A DNA stretch of 9,285 nucleotides, from assembly GCA_029881015.1 (NCBI GenBank), contig JAOUNK010000111.1:1-9285 (forward strand). Direction: 5' to 3'. The stretch's first letter is position 1. The number at the start of each line of letters is the position of its first letter. The notes below the pieces were generated by a model. That model made no database searches. It was not told the origin of the DNA and saw only the letters and a program-made list of their open reading frames with translations. Made by a program: the position numbers and the translations under genes. Positions 1 to 5,701 of this stretch are shown piece by piece. The DNA is from Gammaproteobacteria bacterium. Its GTDB lineage: Bacteria; Pseudomonadota; Gammaproteobacteria; Steroidobacterales; Woeseiaceae.

Positions 1-113
1 GCACGCCAGTACTGCGCGGCGACAATGCGGTGACGAGCTGGGCACCGTCGAACCTGCCCGACGCGGATGACAGCACGACAGCCAGACCGCTAAGGGACCT
101 GATCCGCGCGTAA
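1..113 (+). CDS. C-terminal end of an unidentified protein (5' end outside window)
   Basis: The frame beginning at base 3 is open from the window edge to a TAA at 111-113, while the other two plus frames close within the first 70 bases. It gives 36 residues, rich in Asp, Ser and Thr in the middle and ending in PLRDLIRA. No domain or membrane segment can be recognised in this short tail. It lies 35 bases upstream of the RnfD-like gene on the same strand, so it may be the preceding gene of the same transcription unit. The gap between them (114-148) shows no clear terminator. That this is a real gene end is inferred from the open frame and spacing only; I cannot name the family. Confidence 0.5.
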   Translation, partial: TPVLRGDNAVTSWAPSNLPDADDSTTARPLRDLIRA

Positions 114-148
114 ACCCCAAAACGGCCTGACCGGCGTTTACACCGGGC

Positions 149-985
149 ATGAAGCCACTATCCCGCATCCGCGATCCCCGGTATTTCCAGATCGCCGTTC
201 TGACCACGCTGTTGGCGTTCGGTATCGGAATACTCGATTTCGGCATCCATTGGCAGAATGCCGTAGCCATCCTGCTGACCGCCCAGGCCACCCAGTTCAT
301 CGGCACGCGGCTCGCCGGTCTGCCTCGCTTCGACCCGATGAGCGCGCTGATCACGTCCCTGTCCCTGACCCTGCTGTTGCGGACCGACCTTGTCGTGCTT
401 GCCTGCGCCGCGGCCGTCATCGCAATTGGCAGCAAGTTCGTCATCCGCGTCAAAGGCAAGCACGTTTTCAACCCGGCCAACGTCGCCCTCGTAACGCTGA
501 TGCTCCTGAGCGACCACGCCTGGGTATCGTCCGGCCAATGGGGCAGCGCCGCAATCGGCGCGTTCGGCCTTACGTGCCTCGGTTACCTGGTGCTGACCCG
601 CGCCAGACGCGCCGAAACGACCATAGCCTTTCTCGGGTTCTATGCTGCGCTGCTGTTCGGGCGAGCGCTGTGGCTTGGCGACCCGATGTCGATACCTGTG
701 CACCAGTTGCAGAACGGCGCCTTGCTGATCTTCGCGTTCTTCATGATCTCGGACCCGAAGACCACACCCAACGCGGCGCTTGGCCGCATTGTATTCGCGG
801 CCGTCGTCGCGGCCATCGCCTTCATCATCCAGTTTTCTTACTACCAGCCAAACGGTCCGATTCTCGCGCTGATCCTGTCTGCGCCGCTGGTGCCGGCTAT
901 CGATGCCTTGCTGCAGGGAACGCATTACCGGTGGGAAAAACCTGATGCTCGAGGGAGCACTCACCTCAAAGGAGTCAAGACATGA
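149..985 (+). CDS. NqrB/RnfD-family integral membrane protein (stand-alone RnfD-like)
   Basis: A 278-residue, very hydrophobic protein with about nine to ten likely membrane helices, roughly at 12-32, 35-52, 66-78, 81-99, 111-121, 132-150, 158-175, 188-201, 210-228 and 234-252. The motifs KGKHVFNPANVAL (102-114) and FMISDPKTTPN (198-208) match the conserved cytoplasmic loops of the NqrB/RnfD family, membrane subunits of sodium- or proton-linked flavin electron-transfer complexes. The family's S/T-G-A-T motif, whose Thr carries covalent FMN in true RnfD and NqrB, is absent from this sequence. No rnfA, B, C, E or G gene is nearby. The ATG at 149 has only a weak purine stretch before it, but the N-terminal MKPLSRIRDPRYFQIA is a sensible start. 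The stop overlaps the DUF2330 start (ATGA, 982-985), implying translational coupling. Family membership is well supported; function and cofactor are unknown. Confidence 0.85.
   Translation: MKPLSRIRDPRYFQIAVLTTLLAFGIGILDFGIHWQNAVAILLTAQATQFIGTRLAGLPRFDPMSALITSLSLTLLLRTDLVVLACAAAVIAIGSKFVIRVKGKHVFNPANVALVTLMLLSDHAWVSSGQWGSAAIGAFGLTCLGYLVLTRARRAETTIAFLGFYAALLFGRALWLGDPMSIPVHQLQNGALLIFAFFMISDPKTTPNAALGRIVFAAVVAAIAFIIQFSYYQPNGPILALILSAPLVPAIDALLQGTHYRWEKPDARGSTHLKGVKT
968..974 (+). promoter_or_regulatory. Strong Shine-Dalgarno site for the DUF2330 gene
   Basis: AAAGGAG at 968-974 lies seven bases before the ATG at 982, inside the last codons of the RnfD-like gene. It fixes the start of the DUF2330 gene and lets that gene be translated strongly even though its start overlaps the upstream stop. 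Confidence 0.85.
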
Positions 986-2322
986 AGATATTCGTTACCG
1001 CACTTACAGCGCTTGTGACCGTTATGATCACGACCACGGCCCAGGCTTTCTGTGGCTTTTACGTCGCCAAGGCCGATACCAGCCTGTTCAACCGCGCCTC
1101 GCAGGTCGTACTGGTTCGTGATGACGACCGGACAGTCATCACGATGGCCAACGACTTCGAAGGCAATGTCGAGGACTTCGCTGTCGTCATTCCCGTACCG
1201 ACCATGATCGAGCGCGAGCAGATCAACGTGGGCGACCGGGCTGTGATCCAGCACCTCGACGCCTATACGTCACCTCGATTAGTGGAGTACCACGACGGCA
1301 ATCCCTGCCATCGTTACGAACTTGACGAGCGCATGCGCAGCGACGCCAATCTTCCCGCGGCCGCGATGCAGCTCAAGCGTTCGGCCAAATCCCAGGGAGT
1401 TACCATCGAGGCGAGCTACACGGTTGGCGAGTACGACATCCTCATCCTGTCCGCCGCGCAAAGCGACGGCCTGATTCGCTGGCTGAACGACAATGGCTAC
1501 AAGATTCCTCGCGGCGCCAAACGCGTTGTCGACAGCTACCTCGGCCAGGACATGCGGTTCTTCGTCGCGAAGGTCAACGTGCAGGAGCGGTCGAAGCTCG
1601 GGTACCAGTACCTGCGCCCCCTGCAGGTCGCCTACGAAAGCAACAAGTTCATGCTCCCTATCCGTTTAGGCACGCTTAACGCGAAGGGCAAGCAGGAACT
1701 CTACATCTACGCGTTGACCCGCACGGGGCGCGTCGAAACGACGAATTACCGTACCGTAAAGCTACCCACCGATGTCGAGGTCCCGGCGTTTGTCGAGGGT
1801 GAATTCGGAGATTTCTATCGCGACATGTTTGCGCGCCAGACCGAGAAGGAAAACGGGCGGGCGGTCTTCCTCGAGTACGCCTGGGACATGGCATGGTGCG
1901 ATCCTTGCGCGGCCGATCCCCTGAGCCAGAAGGAGCTGCGCCAGCTCGGCGTTTTCTGGTTGGGCAAAAACGACCGGCCGGCCAGGGACACCCTGCAGCC
2001 GCAAGCCCAGAACGTCTTCGTTACCCGGCTGCACGTGCGCTACGACGCGGAGCACTTCCCGGAGGACCTGATGTTCCAGGAAACCGGCGACCGGCAGAAT
2101 TACCAGGGCCGCTACGTCATCCGTCACCCCTGGAAGGGCGAAGCCGGCTGCGACCTCACGCAATACGATGCCAGCGTGCGCGAACGCCAGGAGCGCGAGG
2201 CACAATTGCTTGCCAACCTGACCGGCTGGGACATCGGCGATATTCGCGAGAAGATCCCGTTCGCCGGCGGCATCCGGCCCGAAACCGGCAAGGAGCCCTG
2301 GTGGAAACGGCTCTGGAACTAG
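982..2322 (+). CDS. DUF2330 domain-containing secreted protein
   Basis: A 446-residue protein with a typical signal peptide: Lys at position 2, a hydrophobic core over residues 4-17 and a probable cleavage after AQA near residue 22. The mature protein begins FCGFYVAKAD, and the following AVVIPVPT (67-74), the YLGQDMRFFVAKVN stretch (186-199) and YESNKFMLPIRLG (218-230) are what I recognise as DUF2330, a family of unknown function. Cysteines lie at 24, 109, 306, 309 and 390. C306 and C309 form a WCDPC motif that resembles a thioredoxin active site, but no thioredoxin fold is evident around it. The C-terminus is charged and Trp-rich (PWWKRLWN). With a signal peptide and no later membrane helix, it should be periplasmic or exported. 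It overlaps the RnfD-like gene by four bases, so the two products probably act together at the inner membrane. What it does is unknown. Confidence 0.87.
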   Translation: MKIFVTALTALVTVMITTTAQAFCGFYVAKADTSLFNRASQVVLVRDDDRTVITMANDFEGNVEDFAVVIPVPTMIEREQINVGDRAVIQHLDAYTSPRLVEYHDGNPCHRYELDERMRSDANLPAAAMQLKRSAKSQGVTIEASYTVGEYDILILSAAQSDGLIRWLNDNGYKIPRGAKRVVDSYLGQDMRFFVAKVNVQERSKLGYQYLRPLQVAYESNKFMLPIRLGTLNAKGKQELYIYALTRTGRVETTNYRTVKLPTDVEVPAFVEGEFGDFYRDMFARQTEKENGRAVFLEYAWDMAWCDPCAADPLSQKELRQLGVFWLGKNDRPARDTLQPQAQNVFVTRLHVRYDAEHFPEDLMFQETGDRQNYQGRYVIRHPWKGEAGCDLTQYDASVRERQEREAQLLANLTGWDIGDIREKIPFAGGIRPETGKEPWWKRLWN

Positions 2323-2337
2323 CGCGAGTCGGCCAAT

Positions 2338-2739
2338 CTACGGCTCGAGCGGTACGATCGCAACCGGGCTGAAGCCGATCCTGTGCCCCGCTTCCACGGC
2401 GACGACCGTATCTCTTATGGGCGCGTCGTCCACGGCCATCACCGTGAATGGCGCGTCCGGGTTTTCGCCGTGCAGGGCCTGCACATAGGGGCCCACGCTG
2501 TTACTGCTCATCACTCGCCCGTTGACGCTGAATACGCCGGCTGACTCGATTCTCACGGTGATCGCCTCGACCTTAGCTTCGGTGCCGGTGCCCGGTGGCA
2601 GGGTGATCGGTATGCCCTCTTCCTTGATGAAGGAGGCAACGACAATGAAAAAGATCAACATGATGAAGATCACGTCGAGCATGGGCGACAAATTGATATC
2701 AGTTCGATCTTCAGGAAAAACGGCGCGGAATCGACTCAT
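2338..2739 (-). CDS. ExbD/TolR-family biopolymer transport protein
   Basis: A 133-residue ExbD/TolR-type protein: short cytoplasmic N-terminus, one membrane helix (about 19-38) and a periplasmic domain. The segment INLSPMLDVIFIMLIFFIV matches the conserved ExbD helix, with D22 in the place of the proton-channel aspartate. Such proteins work with an ExbB/TolQ-type partner to use the proton gradient for TonB- or Tol-dependent work. No exbB, tonB or tolA is visible here, so the partner must lie elsewhere. The start is best set at the ATG at 2739, six bases after GGGAG (2750-2746); the adjacent in-frame GTG at 2742 would leave only three bases. It follows the beta-subunit gene by 76 bases in the same direction and may have its own promoter. 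Its stop lies 15 bases from that of the convergent DUF2330 gene. The specific role (ExbD or TolR-like) is uncertain. Confidence 0.9.
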   Translation of the reverse strand: MSRFRAVFPEDRTDINLSPMLDVIFIMLIFFIVVASFIKEEGIPITLPPGTGTEAKVEAITVRIESAGVFSVNGRVMSSNSVGPYVQALHGENPDAPFTVMAVDDAPIRDTVVAVEAGHRIGFSPVAIVPLEP

Positions 2740-2745
2740 CACAAA

Positions 2746-2750
2746 CTCCC
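2746..2750 (-). promoter_or_regulatory. Ribosome-binding site that decides the exbD start
   Basis: On the minus strand GGGAG is followed by TTTGTG and then ATG. The six-base spacing favours the ATG at 2739 over the overlapping GTG at 2742. Confidence 0.65.
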
Positions 2751-2776
2751 GTTGTGAAAATTCCCGCCAAAGGTTG

Positions 2777-2792
2777 CGCGCCGACCGGCGCG
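2777..2792. repeat. GC-rich perfect inverted repeat (hairpin) between the beta-subunit gene and exbD
   Basis: CGCGCCG (2777-2783) and CGGCGCG (2786-2792) are perfect inverted copies separated by AC. Allowing a four-base loop, this gives a six-pair, all-GC hairpin. Read on the minus strand it falls after the beta-subunit stop (2816) and before the exbD ribosome-binding site. It lacks a following U-run, so it is not a standard intrinsic terminator. It could instead protect the 3' end of the upstream mRNA, sit in the exbD leader, or bind a dimeric protein. The structure is seen directly; the role is a guess. Confidence 0.6.
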
Positions 2793-2801
2793 TCGGAATC
2801 T

Positions 2802-2810
2802 ATTCTAGCA
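2802..2810 (-). promoter_or_regulatory. Candidate extended -10 promoter for exbD
   Basis: The minus strand reads TGCTAGAAT just after the beta-subunit stop codon: a TGn extension followed by TAGAAT, which matches five of six bases of the sigma-70 -10 box. No convincing -35 box is found 15-18 bases upstream, which is common for extended -10 promoters. Transcription would begin near 2795, leaving a leader of about 55 bases that contains the GC-rich hairpin. This would uncouple exbD from the oxidoreductase genes. Confidence 0.4.
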
Positions 2811-2815
2811 CGCCT

Positions 2816-3871
2816 CTAACGGTAGCGGCCCTGCAGTTTCCTGAGTTCGTCGTTACCCGGCTGCAAACCTTCGTACGGCAACTGTGACAGCGGTGTGTCT
2901 ATGTTGTGCATGAGCTCGTGCATCTCCGCCCGATTCTCATTCACGTACAGCAGCCCGGTCGTAATCTCGCCGGCATTGAAACGCTCACGCAGGAGCTTGA
3001 ACGCCTGCGCACGACTGGTCGGGTCGTAGGCCCTGTCGAGCTTGCGCAGAACAATCGTATCGCCGCCATGCAGATGAATCGGCATGGCATCGCCCGCCTG
3101 GTACGACGCCTTGATCTCTTCCGAGGGGTGAATGTAGTCGATATTGGCCACGTGATTGTAGAACTCGCGCGTGTGTGCGTAGCTCTTTGTCGAACCTTCA
3201 TGGTCGTTGAACGTGACACAGGGACTGATGACATCGACCAGGGAAAAGCCAGAGTGCATGATGGCGCCCTTGATCAGCGGCACCAGTTGCTCTTTGTCAC
3301 CCGAGAAGCTGCGCGCAATGTAAGTCGCGCCGAGCGCCAGCGCCGCGCTCGCGGGATCGATCGGCTCCTGCTGGTTCGGCAGGCCTTTCTTCGGCTTGCT
3401 GCCGATATCCGCGGACGCTGAGAACTGGCCCTTCGTCAGTCCGTAAACACCGTTGTTCTCAATCAGGTAACACATGTTGAGATTTCGACGGATCGCATGC
3501 ACGAACTGGCCGACACCGATGGACAACGAGTCGCCGTCGCCGGACACACCGATATAGGTCATATCGCGATTGGCCGCGTTGGCCCCGGTCGTGACCGACG
3601 GCATGCGCCCGTGAACCGAATTAAAGCCGTGCGCCTGGCTCACGAAGTACGCTGGCGTCTTGGACGAACAACCGATACCGCTGATCTTGGCGAGCATGTG
3701 CGGTTCGATGCCGAGTTCGAACACGGCCTGGATAAGCGCCGCTGTCACGGAGTCGTGACCGCAACCCGCGCACAACGTGGAAACAGCGCCTTCGTAGTCA
3801 CGCGTCGTCAGGCCGAGCTCGTTCTTGGGCAGGCTCGGGTGGGAAATCCTGGGCTTGGCAATATAGGTCAC
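2816..3871 (-). CDS. korB: 2-oxoacid:acceptor oxidoreductase, beta (thiamine pyrophosphate) subunit
   Basis: The 351-residue beta subunit of a 2-oxoacid:ferredoxin oxidoreductase. It holds thiamine pyrophosphate and one 4Fe-4S cluster and carries out CoA-dependent oxidative decarboxylation together with the alpha chain. Visible marks are CAGCGH (34-39), GIGCSSK (65-71) and C218, giving cluster ligands C34, C37, C68 and C218. The thiamine-binding stretch runs from GDGD (111-114) to IENNGVYGLTKGQ (137-149). The YGLTKGQ form is typical of 2-oxoglutarate and general 2-oxoacid enzymes rather than classical pyruvate enzymes, so korB is a reasonable but unproven symbol. Roughly the last 60-80 residues extend beyond the compact catalytic core. 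The start is a GTG at 3871, seven bases after AGGA (3882-3879), and only 13 bases separate it from the alpha-subunit stop, so translation is probably coupled. No frameshift or missing key residue is seen. Confidence 0.93.
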   Translation of the reverse strand: MTYIAKPRISHPSLPKNELGLTTRDYEGAVSTLCAGCGHDSVTAALIQAVFELGIEPHMLAKISGIGCSSKTPAYFVSQAHGFNSVHGRMPSVTTGANAANRDMTYIGVSGDGDSLSIGVGQFVHAIRRNLNMCYLIENNGVYGLTKGQFSASADIGSKPKKGLPNQQEPIDPASAALALGATYIARSFSGDKEQLVPLIKGAIMHSGFSLVDVISPCVTFNDHEGSTKSYAHTREFYNHVANIDYIHPSEEIKASYQAGDAMPIHLHGGDTIVLRKLDRAYDPTSRAQAFKLLRERFNAGEITTGLLYVNENRAEMHELMHNIDTPLSQLPYEGLQPGNDELRKLQGRYR

Positions 3872-3878
3872 AGTGTCA

Positions 3879-3882
3879 TCCT
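3879..3882 (-). promoter_or_regulatory. Ribosome-binding site for the beta subunit, supporting a GTG start
   Basis: AGGA directly follows the alpha-subunit stop on the minus strand (TGA-CC-AGGA) and lies seven bases before the GTG at 3871. The ATG at 3879-3877 is out of frame and runs into TGA after two codons, which leaves the GTG as the start. Confidence 0.6.
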
Positions 3883-3884
3883 GG

Positions 3885-5687
3885 TCAGGCAGCTCGCCCT
3901 TTGGCTATTTCGGCAAGCACGCCGTCAACGACGAATCCCGAGTTGATCGGCATTCCGTTGTAGTGCAGCAGGGACACGAGCTTTCTCTGGTCTGCATCGA
4001 TGTCCGTAATGAGCAGAGTGCGCAACTGGGCGTCCCGGTTCTGCTCGACCACGAAGACCACTTCATGCTGCTCGATGAACTCGCGAACGGCGTCGGTAAA
4101 GGGGAACGCCCGCACCCGGCAGTAGTTCAGCCCGACGTTTTGCTTCTCGAGTCGATCCAGCGCTTCCTTGCACGCACCATCTCCACTGCCGAGCGAAAGA
4201 ATCGCAGCTTTGTTGAATTTGGAATATCGAATCTCGGCCTCGGGCACCAGGCTCCGCGCCGTTTCCCACTTGACGAGCAGGCGGTCCACAACTTCCTGGT
4301 ATTCGGCGGAGTCTTCCGTGTAGGCACCCAGCTTGGTATGCCCGGACCCGCGCGTAAAGTACGCGCCCTTGGGGTGCACCCCAGGCAACGACCGATACGG
4401 GATGCCGTCGCCATCGACATCGAGGTAGCGATAAAACTTGTCCATCCCCTCGAGTTCCTCGGCACTGAGTACCTTGCCCCGGTCCGGCACGTAGGAATCG
4501 TCCCACTCGAGTTCAGGGACCATCCAATCGTTCATACCGATGTCGAGATCCGTAAGGACCATTACCGGAGTCTGCAATCGCTCAGCCAGGTCAAATGCCT
4601 GCGGCGACATGTAAAAACACTCGGCCGGATCGGCAGGGAACAGCAAGACGTGTTTCGTATCGCCATGCGAAGCATAGGCGCAACTCAACAAGTCACACTG
4701 CTGGGTGCGCGTCGGCATTCCCGTCGACGGACCGGTTCGCTGCACATCGAACAGTACGGCCGGAATCTCCGCGTAGTAGCCGAAGCCGATGAACTCGCTC
4801 ATCAGGGAGATGCCCGGTCCGCTCGTTGGCGTGAACGACCGCGCGCCATTCCAGCTCGCACCAAGCACCATGCCGATTGCCGCAAGCTCATCTTCCGCCT
4901 GGATGATGCAGTAAGTTCGTTTGCCGGTTTCGGGATCGACGCGGTAACGGCCACAGAATGTCCGGAACGCATCCATGAGCGACGTCGACGGTGTAATCGG
5001 GTACCAGGCACCAACCGTCGCGCCCGCATACATGCATCCCAGGCCCGCGGCCGTGTTGCCATCGATGACGATGTGCCCCTTGGTTGCGTCCATCTTTTCG
5101 ACACGAGTCGGCAGCGGGCAGGGAAAGCTCTTCACTGCGTAGTCATACCCCAGATGAATCGCTTCCATATTCGATGCGATCAGGTGCTGCTTGGCGGCAA
5201 ACGTCTCCTCGAGGAGCCCCTTGATAATGTCGAGGTCCAGGCCGAGGAGTGCCGCAATGGCACCGACGTAGGCGATATTCTTCATCAGGATGCGCGCTCG
5301 CGCTCCCTCGAAATGCTCGTTACACATTCGCGACAGTGGAATACCGATAATCGTGATGTCGTCACGGTTCAGGAGGTTGTTGCGCGGCCACGTGGAGTCG
5401 TAAACGAGGCAACCACCCGGCTCTACTTCTGCCAGGTCACGTGCGTACGTCTGCGCGTTCATCGCCACCATGATGTCGACCCGGTCGGAACGGCAGCTGT
5501 AACCGTCACCCGTCACGCGAATCTCATACCAGGTTGGCAAACCCTGGATATTGGACGGGAAATAGTTCTTGCCCACGACGGGCACGCCCATGCGGAAAAT
5601 CGCCTTGCGCAGCAAGCCGTTCGCGCTCGCGGAGCCGGTACCGTTGACCGTGGCGATCTTGATGACGACGTCGTTAATTGTTGCCAC
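3885..5687 (-). CDS. korA: 2-oxoacid:acceptor oxidoreductase, fused gamma-alpha subunit
   Basis: A 600-residue fusion of the gamma domain (about 1-190) and alpha domain (about 205-600) of a 2-oxoacid:ferredoxin oxidoreductase, probably for 2-oxoglutarate. The gamma part begins ATVNGTGSASANGLL (12-26); this keeps a glycine-rich loop but not the common GGQG form. It also has NIQGLPTWYEIRV (46-58). The alpha part shows YPITPSTSLMDA (229-240), the thiamine-contacting EDELAAIGM region (265-273), SFTPTSGPGISLMSE (284-298) and QRTGPSTGMPTRTQQCDLL (316-334), all typical of the family. The C-terminal part has VVEQN (546-550), where the chain normally contacts the partner subunit. It starts at a GTG (5687) five bases after AAAGGA and 14 bases after the flavoprotein stop. 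The next gene is the beta subunit, giving the order flavoprotein, gamma-alpha, beta. Substrate choice cannot be settled from sequence alone. Confidence 0.93.
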   Translation of the reverse strand: MATINDVVIKIATVNGTGSASANGLLRKAIFRMGVPVVGKNYFPSNIQGLPTWYEIRVTGDGYSCRSDRVDIMVAMNAQTYARDLAEVEPGGCLVYDSTWPRNNLLNRDDITIIGIPLSRMCNEHFEGARARILMKNIAYVGAIAALLGLDLDIIKGLLEETFAAKQHLIASNMEAIHLGYDYAVKSFPCPLPTRVEKMDATKGHIVIDGNTAAGLGCMYAGATVGAWYPITPSTSLMDAFRTFCGRYRVDPETGKRTYCIIQAEDELAAIGMVLGASWNGARSFTPTSGPGISLMSEFIGFGYYAEIPAVLFDVQRTGPSTGMPTRTQQCDLLSCAYASHGDTKHVLLFPADPAECFYMSPQAFDLAERLQTPVMVLTDLDIGMNDWMVPELEWDDSYVPDRGKVLSAEELEGMDKFYRYLDVDGDGIPYRSLPGVHPKGAYFTRGSGHTKLGAYTEDSAEYQEVVDRLLVKWETARSLVPEAEIRYSKFNKAAILSLGSGDGACKEALDRLEKQNVGLNYCRVRAFPFTDAVREFIEQHEVVFVVEQNRDAQLRTLLITDIDADQRKLVSLLHYNGMPINSGFVVDGVLAEIAKGRAA

Positions 5688-5692
5688 GGTTG

Positions 5693-5698
5693 TCCTTT
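5693..5698 (-). promoter_or_regulatory. Shine-Dalgarno site that fixes the GTG start of the gamma-alpha subunit
   Basis: AAAGGA lies on the minus strand in the 14-base gap after the flavoprotein stop codon (5704-5702), five bases before the GTG at 5687-5685. No ATG is placed as well for a conserved N-terminus, so GTG is the likely start. Confidence 0.75.
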
Positions 5699-5701
5699 AG
5701 T

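Noticed and set aside
114..148. AAACG...CGTTT inverted repeat before the RnfD-like gene as a terminator of the upstream gene
   Set aside because: Only five pairs with a ten-base loop and no U-run; likely chance.
158..964. A 268-codon minus-strand frame antisense to the RnfD-like gene
   Set aside because: The product is Arg/Gln/Gly-rich low-complexity sequence typical of antisense reading, while the sense frame has family motifs and a coupled downstream gene.
2325..2347. Stem-loop (CGAGTCG / CGGCTCG, nine-base loop) between the convergent DUF2330 and exbD genes as a shared terminator
   Set aside because: The seven-pair stem needs a G-U pair that forms only in plus-strand RNA, and no U-run follows in either direction. 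It is too weak to call a terminator.
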